Part shown: piece by piece, positions 10,613 to 20,715 of the stretch
Position numbering within the stretch: position 1 is the stretch's first letter
Layout of the letters: every line of letters begins with the position of its first letter
Assembly: GCA_009731375.1 (NCBI GenBank)
Contig: BJOX01000169.1
Location: 313,477-341,852 of the forward strand
Reading direction: 5' to 3'
Source: Paulinella micropora
Lineage: Eukaryota > Cercozoa > Imbricatea > Euglyphida
Length of the DNA stretch: 28,376 bases
Program-made: the position numbers and the translations under genes
Notes under the pieces: generated by a model
What the model was told of the DNA's origin: nothing
Databases searched by the model: none
What the model saw: only the letters and a program-made list of their open reading frames with translations

Positions 10613-13600
10613 GAGGGGGAAGAAGAGAGGAAGGAGAAGACTGTGAAGTTTAACCCTAAAGTCACAGTGCTTTCTAATGCTGTTGTGCAGACTGGGCCAA
10701 CGCTTCCTCTATGTGAAAACAAAGATGTGGGTACACAGAGACTGCAGCCCCAAGGTAGTCTCATACCCGTTCATACAGCACGGTTACCAATGATAACTGA
10801 TGCAAATAGGAAGGCGAGACTTGCGATGGAGGCGAGGAGGCCAATGGCAGACGTATCGCCTCGGCCAAGCAAACAACCACGAACAGACTCAATGTCTACG
10901 GTCGCGGCGGGTGGCGAGCAAAAAGACAATGTGTGTACTCAAGTACCACAAGACAATGTCGCTCAAATAGTAAACGCACCAGTACCGCAGAATAATAAAA
11001 ATGTTAATGAGGTGAAGCAGGAGGAGAAGAAGGAGGAGTTGAAAAACTTAGAGACAAGACTCCAAAATTTGGAACGTAAAGTTCTTGTTCTCGCAGCCAA
11101 TATACACAGGCCCGATGCTCTGTGTTATACGGAACTTTATTGTGAAACATTGAAGACAATATTAAAAGTTGGTAATGATACGATGGCGAATATTAATATT
11201 GTCGGCCGGAAGTTTTTTAATCGATACCGGGACTGGGTGGACGGAAATATGAAAAAGTCAACGGGCACTCTCAAAGGAGTGAGCAGCCGGACGGATATCA
11301 CGGGAATCATCACACTGACCTTTAAATTGAAATCCGCACGAGTATACCGTATGGACCTCTATGTCGTCCCCGGTTACCACGGGTCAATATTACTATCGTA
11401 TGACCAATTGGCTACGATGGGGGCTGTGATTGATTGCGCCGCACGGCGAGTGATATATGGAGTAAAAAGAGGAGAAGAGAACGATATTGATCCCTTCAAC
11501 GCTACTGACTCTTATGAGGCTTATGAGCTGAGTCTAGCGACGGATCACAAAAAGATGGCCATCGCACATGAGGCACTTGAGGTGTACGTTCACCCCCATG
11601 TCGTAAGACCGGATGAACTGTCCTGGACCGACAATTGGGAATCCCAAGTGTGCACTGTCACAGTTCCGACATGCCATTGGGACAAAAAGTCTATTGATGA
11701 CTTAATCGAGAAGCGAAAGGAGGAGATTATATGTGTCGCACAAAGAAGCCCGTCGTTGGCGAGATTCGCGGAAGGAGTAGGAACAGATGTCCATATTACT
11801 AACAGATACTGTTTCCATGCGAAAGTAGGAGAAGAAAAAAGGGAGGCGTTTGTACCAATGAGAACGGGGCGAATCCCGGATACTCCACCAGAAACTATTA
11901 AAAGTTTTATTACTGATTTCTGGGGTGACGAGCCCACGTGGCCGCGTTCACTGTCTGAAGTGAAGAAATGCTTACGGACTTTATTCGAAAATAATAAGCC
12001 GTATACTATTATCCTGCCATATAATGAGAAGGCGATATGGGCGCAGGAAATAAGGGACCGGCTTATTGATCATCCTATACCGGTACCCTCTCGCAAGCAA
12101 CAGCTAGTGGTGGCTTGTCGTATGGGAACTCGTGAGCAGAGCAGTGCATACAAGCGGAAGCTCAGAGACCTCGACAAGTTGAAATTGATACCGCAAGCAT
12201 TCACATGCTTTGATGGTTTTTACACCCGTAAAGCTCCTTTGCAATACGCGAGACTCATTGACATGCTGGTGGAGCTCGGTAAAGATGATGAGCCGGACAC
12301 GGTCACGTATGAAAAGACGGGCCTAGATGATGTCTCGGAAGAGGACTTAGGCTTGGAGGAGGACAGAGAACCCCTCAAGCAGCATAAGCAGATGTCTGAT
12401 GAAGATTTTCAAGAGGCGGCGCGGAAAATATTGGAAGAAGGAGTAGGCACGGAGAAGGAGAAGGAGCTTTTAAAAGCCAAATTAGAGGCGAACAAGGAAA
12501 TTTTTGACCCTCCACATGCAGGTGGTGTCAAGCCTGAAGATTTCACTGCGGTTATTTACAAAATACCGGGTGCGGAGCCGTCACCGGCACCACGAAGGGC
12601 GAATTTGAGTATACATGAGGCGAAGATAGCGGAGGAGCTAGCAAGACAGCTGCTCAATGAGGACTTTATTGAGAGATCAACATCCTCAATAGTCTCACAA
12701 CAAAAAATAGTGCCGAAGCCAGGAGGAGAATGGCGCCTGACAGTTAACTATGCTCGTGTTAACAAGGTGCTGGAGGAAGAGAGAAATCCTCTCCCGACAT
12801 TAGAAGAAGGAAGGATAGTACTGCGGAATGCAAAATTCTATTCGGTCATTGACCTTAAGAATGGCTTCTGGCAGATACCACTGGAGGAAAAGTCCAGATG
12901 GCTGACGGCGTTTGTGGTGGGTATGGAAATATACCAATGGAAAGTGCTTCCGATGGGCCTCAAGCAAGCCCCAGGACTTTTCCAGAAGGCGATGCAGAAG
13001 ATGTTGAGCAGTCAGTACGATGATTTGTCTGACGGTGGCTTTATGAGAAGGCGGGGACAGAAGGCGGGAGAATATGCATTTTGCTATATCGATGACATTA
13101 TCGTATACTCTAACACAATGGAGGAGCATATCGATCATTTGTCCGATATATTCAGGCGCATCGGAGCTTTTGGCCTGAAGTGCAATCTAAAGAAGTGTCA
13201 ACTTGCCAAGACGAGTGTGACATACTTAGGGTACGAGATCTCCCATAATCGAGTCTCGATATCCAAAGAGAAGAGGGAGGAGATTATGAATCGACCGATA
13301 CCGAAGAACCGCACTGAATTGCACTCATTCCTTGCGATGGCGCAATACTATAGCCAGTTTATACCCGATTGGGGTGCAACACGGGCTAAAGTGGAGAAAA
13401 TGATAGATTTTGGAGACTTTGAGAAGTGGGACGAAGAGGCTTTGCAAGCGTTTCATGCGCTCAAAGATCTCATTTACAAAGACCCGAAAGACGGAGGACT
13501 GGTGTTAACGATGCCCGACTTTACGAAACAATTCGTAGTCGATACAGACGCATCTAAGTTTGCGATTGGGGCTGTATTACAACAAGAGGATGAGGAGAAG

Positions 13601-16423
13601 AAATTACGCCCAATCATGTTTATTAGTAGGAAGTTGTGTGCGGCGGAGAGAAACTATTGCACAAGGCAAAGAGAGGCGTTGGCGGTAGTATGGGCCCTCA
13701 AGAGGCTCAGAGAGTATTTGTGGGGAGGACCTCAATTTACTGTCAGAACTGATCATCATAACCTGTTATGGTTGATGAATCATGAACAGACGGGACGGCT
13801 GGCGCGGTGGCAAGCGTTCTTGTCTTGTTTCGATTTTACAATGGTCCATCTACCGGGAAAGCGAAATGTGGTCGCTGATAGCCTCTCTAGGCTAGAGTTT
13901 AACTCAGAAGTATCGGCGTTGGTGTCCACGGTGGAGATGGAAGACTTGTCCACTGACAAGGTGTATGAGGTCAGCCACATTGAGGCGATGGAGATGGCGA
14001 GTGGAGTCCGATATGACCGCACAGGTCTACGGTACAGTCCACAAGGCCCGGATCACGGGATATGTTGTGAGCTACATACCCAGGAGGACGCTGAGTGGTC
14101 CTATGAGGTATATGAGAATGCGAAGGCGAACATAAGAGAGGAAGAGGAGACGCAGGAAGTTTATGCGGAGCCTCCTCAAGAGCGGAGAAGTGACCTAGAC
14201 GATGACCCGGAAAGAATCGGGGTACGGCTAGAAGATGGTACTATCCATATAGCCTCGCCTACCGCATGGAGGCAACAACAGGCTCAAGATCCGGAGTTTA
14301 AAGAACTGATACAGTTATATCAGAACCCGGATGAGCTACGGATGACGAAAGCGATCAAAGATCAGATGAAGGAGATGGGATGGAGAGATGGTCTACTGTG
14401 GTACAAGGGCCTTCACGGTCGCTATGCGTCACAGCCGGACAAATGGACCCTTTGGGTACCGGAGAGTCTGAGACGATTTATATTTGTCGCAGCCCACAAT
14501 TGCCCACTTTTGGCGCATCCGGGTCGACAACGAACTCATATGTTCGTAGCGAGGCGATTCTGGTGGAAGAAGATGAAGGAGGAGATAGATCAGGCGGTGG
14601 ATGCATGCATCCCGTGCAAGATAAACAAAACACCACTGAAGGCAAATTTCGGCCTGATTGGCGAATTTCCTCTTCATGCGGGGATGTTTGAGTTTATACA
14701 CATTGATCATGTGGGACCTTTCCCAGAATCGAAGGATGGTTACAAATACCTCCTTACGGCTATTGACAGAGCCACCAACTATGTGTGGATCATCCCTGTC
14801 AAAGACGTTACCGGCAAGACGACGGCCGAGGCGCTGATCGATAGGATCATCTCACAGATCGGAGTACCAAGAAAGATATGTTCTGATCGAGGCTCGGACT
14901 TTAATAACGAGGTCATCGACAAACTATCTAAGTATTACGGGATGAAATGGCAATATGTTACTGCCTATAACCCGCGAGCAAATGGGAAAATCGAGCGGGT
15001 ACACAGACCCCTCAAAGCCTCGCTAAAGATGTATTGCACGAAGAAGGAGAATCAAAGAGCATGGGTCGAGGCAGCACCATCATTTGCGTTTGCAATGAAC
15101 TGTCTACCCTCTACGGCGTTAGGAGGCTCGAAGAGCTCAATCTCGCCATATCAGTTAGTATATGGGCGTGAGCCTGATATCCCGACTTCGCTCCTTCACC
15201 CAAAAGACACTTGGGCGGATGCGGATGAGTTGTTTGGGATGAGACTTAGAGTGAAGATGGAGGCGGAACAAATAGTCAGGGCGCATAGAGAGGCGGAGCG
15301 CCGAAAGACTGATGCTGAAGGGGTGCGACAAGCGCACTTGGATCAGATCAAGTTCCAGGTCGGGGATATTGTACTATTGTACCATCCTCAAGTCCCGAAG
15401 GGAGTCAGCTCTAAGCTGTTCACTCACTGGAAAGGACCTTATCAGATTATGGAACAGACGGGACCTCTGAATTACAAGATCAGGGGTAGAGGGAAGGTGC
15501 AAATTGTGAATGTAAGAAGGCTGATTAAGTATGATCCCTTCTTACTGGAAGATGAATCCGTTGAGGAGGCGTTAAAACGGATGAAGGATGATTTCAAAGA
15601 GGTGCCGCCCATCCACAAGGAGGCTGGCATAGACCAAGACGATGCTTATCGGGCACCGATAGCTGAGAAGGAGGAGAGTGAGGTGGACAGCAAGGAGAAG
15701 ACTGACCGCATAAGCGCGGTGGGGACTCAGTCCAAGTCTCCGCGAGAGCATAGCGGAAAGAAGGAGAAGATCACAGAGGCGCAGCTAAGGAGAGCGCGGA
15801 ATGATCTTATCAACGACCAACCGAGGAAGGCGATGAGGTCGATGAGATCAAAGGACGTCCACCAGGAGGAGGAGGGGACGGACACTGACCCAAACGCGGG
15901 CAACGTTGAGATTGTCCATGAGCGATGGAAGGAAGGCGATGCGATAGCAACCATCGCATGGGTGAAAAATGTTTTCTATCTGATGAGACCAGCGGAACAA
16001 CATGTCGCTGATGACACTCTCTCAGACTTATACTTGATGCGGGTCGTGGCGGTCCCACGACAGATGCGTGTCACACGGACACTCAAAATATCATCAGCCG
16101 CAAAGATAGTACAACCGATACTCCAGTTCTGGAGAAGTATGGACCCGGTTGAGGATCCAAAGGCAAGACATTATCTGCCAGTATATAAAGACGCAAAAAG
16201 TCTCGAGACATGGGATGATACAATTACTCCCAGAGACAAGGATTACACTGCGTGGACCATTCAGACACTGCCAAGAGGAGTGCTTGATGTCCCTTTTGAA
16301 TTATCGTTGGGCGGAATCCCTAATAAGATCTGGGACATTCTCGAACAGTCAAAGTTCGATCTGACTTTTGTTGGTGGTCCTCCACCAGGCAAAGAAATCC
16401 GCGCCAGACGACGAAGGCAGTGA
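10610..16423 (+). CDS. pol: Pol polyprotein (PR-RT-RNase H-integrase)
   Basis: About 1,937 residues after the UGA. No ATG is needed if it is made by readthrough. Numbering from the GTG at 10643: a coiled-coil-like stretch near 127-155; a retropepsin-like domain near 165-275, with DTM at 179-181 where DTG is usual and ILLSYDQL later; RT near 633-885 with YIDD at 815-818; RNase H with D969, E1011, D1037 and D1079; integrase with H1285, H1292, C1322 and C1325 as zinc ligands and a D1355, D1415, E1451 triad (35 residues between the last two). The GPY motif of the integrase tail is at 1598-1600. About 325 further residues follow, charged at first, with no domain I recognise. All core RT, RNase H and integrase residues are present, so only the protease looks unusual. 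Confidence 0.95.
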   Translation: MEGEEERKEKTVKFNPKVTVLSNAVVQTGPTLPLCENKDVGTQRLQPQGSLIPVHTARLPMITDANRKARLAMEARRPMADVSPRPSKQPRTDSMSTVAAGGEQKDNVCTQVPQDNVAQIVNAPVPQNNKNVNEVKQEEKKEELKNLETRLQNLERKVLVLAANIHRPDALCYTELYCETLKTILKVGNDTMANINIVGRKFFNRYRDWVDGNMKKSTGTLKGVSSRTDITGIITLTFKLKSARVYRMDLYVVPGYHGSILLSYDQLATMGAVIDCAARRVIYGVKRGEENDIDPFNATDSYEAYELSLATDHKKMAIAHEALEVYVHPHVVRPDELSWTDNWESQVCTVTVPTCHWDKKSIDDLIEKRKEEIICVAQRSPSLARFAEGVGTDVHITNRYCFHAKVGEEKREAFVPMRTGRIPDTPPETIKSFITDFWGDEPTWPRSLSEVKKCLRTLFENNKPYTIILPYNEKAIWAQEIRDRLIDHPIPVPSRKQQLVVACRMGTREQSSAYKRKLRDLDKLKLIPQAFTCFDGFYTRKAPLQYARLIDMLVELGKDDEPDTVTYEKTGLDDVSEEDLGLEEDREPLKQHKQMSDEDFQEAARKILEEGVGTEKEKELLKAKLEANKEIFDPPHAGGVKPEDFTAVIYKIPGAEPSPAPRRANLSIHEAKIAEELARQLLNEDFIERSTSSIVSQQKIVPKPGGEWRLTVNYARVNKVLEEERNPLPTLEEGRIVLRNAKFYSVIDLKNGFWQIPLEEKSRWLTAFVVGMEIYQWKVLPMGLKQAPGLFQKAMQKMLSSQYDDLSDGGFMRRRGQKAGEYAFCYIDDIIVYSNTMEEHIDHLSDIFRRIGAFGLKCNLKKCQLAKTSVTYLGYEISHNRVSISKEKREEIMNRPIPKNRTELHSFLAMAQYYSQFIPDWGATRAKVEKMIDFGDFEKWDEEALQAFHALKDLIYKDPKDGGLVLTMPDFTKQFVVDTDASKFAIGAVLQQEDEEKKLRPIMFISRKLCAAERNYCTRQREALAVVWALKRLREYLWGGPQFTVRTDHHNLLWLMNHEQTGRLARWQAFLSCFDFTMVHLPGKRNVVADSLSRLEFNSEVSALVSTVEMEDLSTDKVYEVSHIEAMEMASGVRYDRTGLRYSPQGPDHGICCELHTQEDAEWSYEVYENAKANIREEEETQEVYAEPPQERRSDLDDDPERIGVRLEDGTIHIASPTAWRQQQAQDPEFKELIQLYQNPDELRMTKAIKDQMKEMGWRDGLLWYKGLHGRYASQPDKWTLWVPESLRRFIFVAAHNCPLLAHPGRQRTHMFVARRFWWKKMKEEIDQAVDACIPCKINKTPLKANFGLIGEFPLHAGMFEFIHIDHVGPFPESKDGYKYLLTAIDRATNYVWIIPVKDVTGKTTAEALIDRIISQIGVPRKICSDRGSDFNNEVIDKLSKYYGMKWQYVTAYNPRANGKIERVHRPLKASLKMYCTKKENQRAWVEAAPSFAFAMNCLPSTALGGSKSSISPYQLVYGREPDIPTSLLHPKDTWADADELFGMRLRVKMEAEQIVRAHREAERRKTDAEGVRQAHLDQIKFQVGDIVLLYHPQVPKGVSSKLFTHWKGPYQIMEQTGPLNYKIRGRGKVQIVNVRRLIKYDPFLLEDESVEEALKRMKDDFKEVPPIHKEAGIDQDDAYRAPIAEKEESEVDSKEKTDRISAVGTQSKSPREHSGKKEKITEAQLRRARNDLINDQPRKAMRSMRSKDVHQEEEGTDTDPNAGNVEIVHERWKEGDAIATIAWVKNVFYLMRPAEQHVADDTLSDLYLMRVVAVPRQMRVTRTLKISSAAKIVQPILQFWRSMDPVEDPKARHYLPVYKDAKSLETWDDTITPRDKDYTAWTIQTLPRGVLDVPFELSLGGIPNKIWDILEQSKFDLTFVGGPPPGKEIRARRRRQ

Positions 16424-17257
16424 CAAAGAAACTATTTTTCTTTATGCGTCTCAAATAAACTGATTGATTGCCCACGGCGTATCATGATTTGATCATGCAT
16501 CATCAGTTATCAATATGAATATTAAAAAGACTCAGTGATATAACTTGGCATTCGATCGCAACATACGAGTGCGAAAGGTCGATCGACGATGATACTACAC
16601 CGTATACGGGGATCGCTAGTGTATTGAGCGATGGTGTTCCCGGGTATGACCCTTTCCAAGTCCTGGGATGATGTTCTCGAAAATGAAATGTTCTCTGAAA
16701 CTTTCATTAAATTATTTTTTACGATAGATTATATACTGTCGTACCTGAGCACGGTCAATCTCTACTTGTGTCGGTATATCGCAGGGTCGGGTACATACAC
16801 CTCGACTTCGGATATAGCTATTAGGACTGGCCCCCTAATACTATATCATAGGATATCCGCCTTATACAAGGGTATGTCATTAAAAAAGACAATGTACTTA
16901 CGATCTCCCTGTGAATAATAATAATAATAATGATAATGATAAGAAGAAGAAGGAGATCAAAGGGGGAATCGTACTACAGCACCACGTTGCTTGTATTTTT
17001 TATTAATAGTACTACGGCGTTTGTTCTTGACATACTGCCGAAAAAAAAAATTTGAGGGGAAGGAGTTCAAAATTTACAAGAAAGGCTAGAGAATCCGCTT
17101 TGACGTGCCGTATGAAGATATATTTATCGTCTTTTAGCGTCTATCCGTGGGTCGATGCGCTGTGTGGCATGACTCCATAGCGCATACTATTTGCAGAAAG
17201 AAATCAGAAGGTGTATGACGAAAATGCTATTTCCGTCATAAAATCGGGAGTGGGTAC
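16424..17257 (+). other. 3' untranslated region of the retrotransposon
   Basis: 834 bases with no convincing gene. A 95-codon ATG frame at 16631-16918 has no recognisable motif. An AAT/GAT repeat and a purine run (about 16945-16975, ending AAAGGGGGAA) could be an internal polypurine tract. A purine-rich AAATCGGGAGTGGG (17241-17254) lies directly before the 3' LTR and is the likelier plus-strand primer. Confidence 0.6.
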
Positions 17258-17498
17258 TGTAGGCATCACCCCCCGGATAGCCGGTAAAAAGTACCTTTTC
17301 CTGGTGACAGGTGCACCAGCTTGTTTTTCAGTATTATTTGTCCGGATTTGGACCTGATGCCATTTTATTCCTGGTCTGTTGCAGTTTTCCTTTTTTGGCT
17401 TCACTGAGCTAATATAACGAGACATCATTCTCATCTTTTGAGGACTGTGTTTGGTTGTATTACCGACTTTTTACGAGCTATCGTTGGGGGGCATTACA
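17258..17498 (+). repeat. 3' LTR (241 bp)
   Basis: Starts TGTAGGCATCACC and ends CATTACA, followed by the AGTA duplication. It differs from the 5' LTR only at C17353 and in a 2-bp length change within the terminal G run and its neighbour. Confidence 0.95.
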
Positions 17499-17760
17499 AG
17501 TAGTACCCCCCCCCTCCTCCCCCAGCCGACGGGACGGTCACGGTTCTAGTGAAAAGTTGAACAGACTAGTAAGGCTCGGAAAAGAGGGGGGGCGGGGGGG
17601 GCGGGGGAATGTCAAGGACTCACCTGATTTTTCTATGATGCTGGAGTCGGATTACTGGTAAACTTGAGTCAAACCGTCATATTTTTTTTGTTTATTTGAC
17701 TAGTAATATGTACATATTTGCGGCTGATCATGAGTTTTCAAAGTTGTGATACTTGAACAG
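17499..17760. other. Spacer with facing C-run and G-run
   Basis: No gene seen. A C-rich block (about 17504-17523) and a G-rich block (about 17585-17607, GGGGGGGCGGGGGGGGCGGGGG) lie 60 bp apart and could pair or form a G-quadruplex. Confidence 0.6.
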
Positions 17761-17916
17761 TTCAGAGTTCTGCCAGCGACAGTCCCGACGCTGAATGACT
17801 TCGAGCGTCATGTGCTTGTTTTGAATAGTACTTTACACATAGAGCAAGCCAAACAAGCTTGCAATGAAATCAGAAAACGCAAGAGAGGGATGAAGGAAAT
17901 GGAAAATCAATTATAA
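17761..17916 (+). CDS. Possible terminal exon, helical basic tail (plus strand)
   Basis: After an acceptor-like CTTGAACAG an open frame encodes 51 residues, beginning FRVLPATVPTLNDFERHVLV and ending in a Lys/Arg/Glu-rich helix (RKRKRGMKEMENQL) and TAA. Its composition is that of real helical protein and resembles the other tail exons of the host family (2294, 18057). No upstream exon is assigned. The exon at 5315 could reach it only by splicing over the retrotransposon, and the phase of that exon's internal donor does not fit. Treat as a candidate. Confidence 0.4.
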   Translation, partial: FRVLPATVPTLNDFERHVLVLNSTLHIEQAKQACNEIRKRKRGMKEMENQL

Positions 17917-18056
17917 GCAATTTTCAACCGTGGTAGCCTCTAGTTATAAAAGACGAAAAGAAAGAGCAAGCGGGATGATAGTCCAAGCAGGCAGGAAGAC
18001 CGACAGCGGACATAACAATTGCAACTGCCAGATGTGGTGGTATGCCTTGGAATTTT

Positions 18057-18203
18057 CTACTCTGCTAGCTCTTTGAAATCCTCGATCTGTAGCAGCAAGT
18101 TGTCGTATGTCTCTTGCACCTTCTTCAGCGTCTCCACGATGGCGGCCAAGTTGACTGTTTCTTGTCGCAGCTGGGTCAGAACCTCATCCAACGCCTGTGC
18201 CAC
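18057..18203 (-). CDS. Host gene copy 2, terminal exon
   Basis: On the minus strand, after the acceptor TATTTATGTAG, a phase-0 frame of 48 residues runs from VAQALDEVLTQLRQETVNLA to FKELAE and a TAG stop. It is a clean amphipathic helix that continues the coiled coil of the preceding exon (18491-18563, also ending in phase 0). It replaces the unrelated last exon of copy 1 (5315-5395), so the two copies encode proteins with different C-termini. Confidence 0.7.
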   Translation of the reverse strand: MAQALDEVLTQLRQETVNLAAIVETLKKVQETYDNLLLQIEDFKELAE

Positions 18204-18205
18204 CT

Positions 18206-18351
18206 ACATAAATACGTACATAGCATACATAACATATATACATAACATACATAACATACATAACATACATAACATACATAACATACATAACATGCATAAG
18301 GTACATAACATGCATACAATACATACAATACATACATACATACATACAGGT
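18206..18351. repeat. (ACATACATA)n-type minisatellite in the last intron of copy 2
   Basis: ATAACATAC-like nonamers and ACATA units repeat across about 145 bases. This is the intron between the exons at 18203 and 18491, where copy 1 has CTAT repeats instead. Confidence 0.85.
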
Positions 18352-18490
18352 TTGAGAAAAAACACATAACGCGCAAATATGTTGCATCTATATCTTACCT
18401 TCGTATCTGCATGACCTAAACTAGGTGAAGATTGAGTCAGTTTGTGCACAAGACATACATACATAGTAAAACACACACATGTATGATAAC

Positions 18491-18563
18491 CTTGCTGGTC
18501 TTGATGTCCATTCCCTCCAAGCTCTCCAGCAGCTTCTGAGTTTCTGTAATGTCCTCCTCCAGC
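18491..18563 (-). CDS. Host gene copy 2, short helical exon
   Basis: Exact counterpart of 4845-4917: the same 73 bp, acceptor GTATCGGCAG and donor AGCAAG|GTTATC. It opens with one base that must complete a codon left at phase 2. The visible upstream exon (19757-20364) ends in phase 0, so the two cannot join in frame without the exon hidden or lost at the gap. Confidence 0.75.
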
Positions 18564-18640
18564 CTGCCGATACACGAGAAAAAAAGTTTAGCTCTATATA
18601 AACGTAAAATATGTGGAGAAAAAAGCGGGAAAACGTTTCG

Positions 18641-18957
18641 TCTTCTTCTCCTTCTTCTTCTTCTTCTTCTTCTTCTTCTTCTTCTTCTTCTTCTTCTTCT
18701 TCTTCTTCTTCTTCTTCTTCTTCTTCTTCTTCTTCTTTCTTCTTTCTTCTTCCTTCTTTCTTCTTCCTTCCTTCTTTCCTTCTTTCCTCTTCCTTCTTCC
18801 TTCTTCCTTCTTCCTCTTCTTCTTCTTCTTCATTCTTCTTCTTCTTCTTCTTCTTCTTCTTCTTCTTCTTCTTCTTCTTCTTCTTCTTCTTCTTCTTCTT
18901 CTTCTTCTTCTTCTTCTTCTTCTTCTTCTTCTTCTTCTTCTTCTTCTTCTTCTTCTT
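18641..18957. repeat. (TTC)n microsatellite, expanded relative to copy 1
   Basis: TTC and TTCC units (GAA on the gene strand) extend about 315 bases up to the N gap, against about 180 bases at the equivalent site in copy 1. Confidence 0.95.
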
Positions 18958-19445
18958 NNNNNNNNNNNNNNNNNNNNNNNNNNNNNNNNNNNNNNNNNNN
19001 NNNNNNNNNNNNNNNNNNNNNNNNNNNNNNNNNNNNNNNNNNNNNNNNNNNNNNNNNNNNNNNNNNNNNNNNNNNNNNNNNNNNNNNNNNNNNNNNNNNN
19101 NNNNNNNNNNNNNNNNNNNNNNNNNNNNNNNNNNNNNNNNNNNNNNNNNNNNNNNNNNNNNNNNNNNNNNNNNNNNNNNNNNNNNNNNNNNNNNNNNNNN
19201 NNNNNNNNNNNNNNNNNNNNNNNNNNNNNNNNNNNNNNNNNNNNNNNNNNNNNNNNNNNNNNNNNNNNNNNNNNNNNNNNNNNNNNNNNNNNNNNNNNNN
19301 NNNNNNNNNNNNNNNNNNNNNNNNNNNNNNNNNNNNNNNNNNNNNNNNNNNNNNNNNNNNNNNNNNNNNNNNNNNNNNNNNNNNNNNNNNNNNNNNNNNN
19401 NNNNNNNNNNNNNNNNNNNNNNNNNNNNNNNNNNNNNNNNNNNNN
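18958..19445. other. Assembly gap (488 N) between (TTC)n and poly-A
   Basis: The gap separates the microsatellite from a run of 51 A (19446-19496). In copy 1 the same landmarks are about 935 bp apart and enclose a 452-bp exon. The gap length here may be arbitrary. Confidence 0.98.
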
Positions 19446-19498
<53 letters not shown>

Positions 19499-19756
19499 AC
19501 GGTTGCAGTGATCAGTAAATGCGATTCTCTCATGAAAGAACGATACAGCGGCAAAGTAGCAAAGCATACAAAGAAGACACACCATGGGCAGCGAACATTA
19601 GAATCACGGAATTGATGGGCACAAGACCCATACGCAACGCGACAGTGAAACAAGGGAAAATCATGACTGCGGAAGCCTATTTCAATGTTCGCAACAACGC
19701 GACACAATCTGGAAAATTAGAATCTATCAATGTGATATGACAGCAGAGCAGAAGAC

Positions 19757-20364
19757 CTCCGCATCTCGCTTGGTTTCCTGGACTTGCTTCACCTGTGCGC
19801 CTTGCTCCGCAAGTAGAACGCTCCCCTCTTCCTTAAGCTCAGTGTTTTCCTTTTCGTCCCTCTTCATTTCCAAGTAGATCTCCCTTTCTTTCTGTTCATT
19901 GCTTTTCCCGTCGCTGTCATGCAAAGGCTCGATGACGTAGGTGACGTCACAGGGATCGTCCTCATCCAGCTCTAGCCTCCAGTAGTCGAAGGATTCCTCC
20001 GGCATACAAGAGAATTCTAACGCACTGTTATCGCGTTTCGAGATAAACGTGATGCGGCACTTGTAGACGTACATATGAGCAGCTACAAACGAAAGCGGCT
20101 GGTCGCACATCATGCAGAGAAAGTTAGGAGGAGGCGTTTCTCTGAACGAAGGAGGAAGCGACAAGGTGAATTCGTTCCCTTTCCTTAGTAGCACGTAAAC
20201 TTCTGATGCCGACTTTCCCCATTCGATGACGGCTGGGCAACTGGTGTTGGAGCACTTGAGAGCAAAGGAGCAGCCTGGCACCAGACCACTCCACCAAGGC
20301 TTGGTAACTGTGTCTTTGGAAAACTTCCCGAGGTGAAACTTGGGTCTGCAAGCAGATGTACCAT
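19757..20364 (-). CDS. Host gene copy 2, exon for cysteine-rich domain
   Basis: Complete version of the exon at 2798-3368. It begins after the acceptor CCAAAAACATAG and encodes DGTSACRPKFHLGKFSKD at its start, which copy 1 lacks because of its gap. It continues with the same cysteine pairs (CSNTSC, CMMC) and charged helix. The protein is identical to copy 1 over the shared part. Donor alternatives are after 19793 or 19757 (minus strand, decreasing coordinates). The low divergence compared with the flanks suggests recent duplication, conversion or allelic copies. Function unknown; a zinc-binding head on a coiled coil is the inference. Confidence 0.65.
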
Positions 20365-20499
20365 CTATGTTTTTGGGGAAGGGGGGGGGGTGACAAAGTG
20401 TTGCAGCAAGCTTGAACAAAATAGCAGGTAGCAACAGCTGTAAGCATTAAATCCTACTGCATCAAATCAAGAAAAAACACACAAACAGGAAAAAGCATA

Positions 20500-20620
20500 C
20501 ACACACACACACGCACACACGCGCGCGCGCGCACAAACAACACACACACACACACACACACGCGCGCGCGCGCCAACACACACAAACAAATACAAACTCA
20601 CACACACACAAACACACACA
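20500..20620. repeat. (AC)n/(GC)n tract, inverted copy
   Basis: Reverse complement of the 2521-2660 tract, with shorter repeat runs. Length polymorphism of this kind is expected between alleles or recent duplicates. Confidence 0.85.
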
Positions 20621-20715
20621 CTGAAGGAGCAATTTCAAAAACAATACAACGAATCCTTGATCACGACAGTACTAGTTGTGTATCATCCTAATTACAAAAA
20701 CACACAATGACAGAA

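Larger units (their letters stand above)
6927..17498 (+). mobile_element. Complete Ty3/gypsy-type LTR retrotransposon
   Basis: About 10.57 kb, bounded by near-identical direct repeats that start TGTAGGCATC and end TTACA. AGTA lies on both outer sides (6923-6926 and 17499-17502) as a 4-bp target duplication. Internal order is candidate primer-binding site, 786-bp leader, gag, in-frame UGA, pol (protease, RT, RNase H, integrase), then an 834-bp 3' untranslated part. Integrase after RNase H defines the Ty3/gypsy (Metaviridae) arrangement. There is no env-like frame. The LTRs differ by one substitution and a small indel near the 3' end, and both frames are uninterrupted apart from the gag stop, so the insertion is recent and may be active. 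The opposite-strand frames inside it are shadows. Confidence 0.95.

Noticed and set aside
7326-15954. Minus-strand frames inside the retrotransposon
   Set aside because: They mirror gag and pol codons and have no independent motifs.
16631-16918. 95-residue frame after pol
   Set aside because: No recognisable domain and the region has untranslated character; an env gene would be longer with a signal peptide and membrane helix.
18421-19707. Long frames running through the N gap
   Set aside because: Open only because N and homopolymer runs contain no stops.
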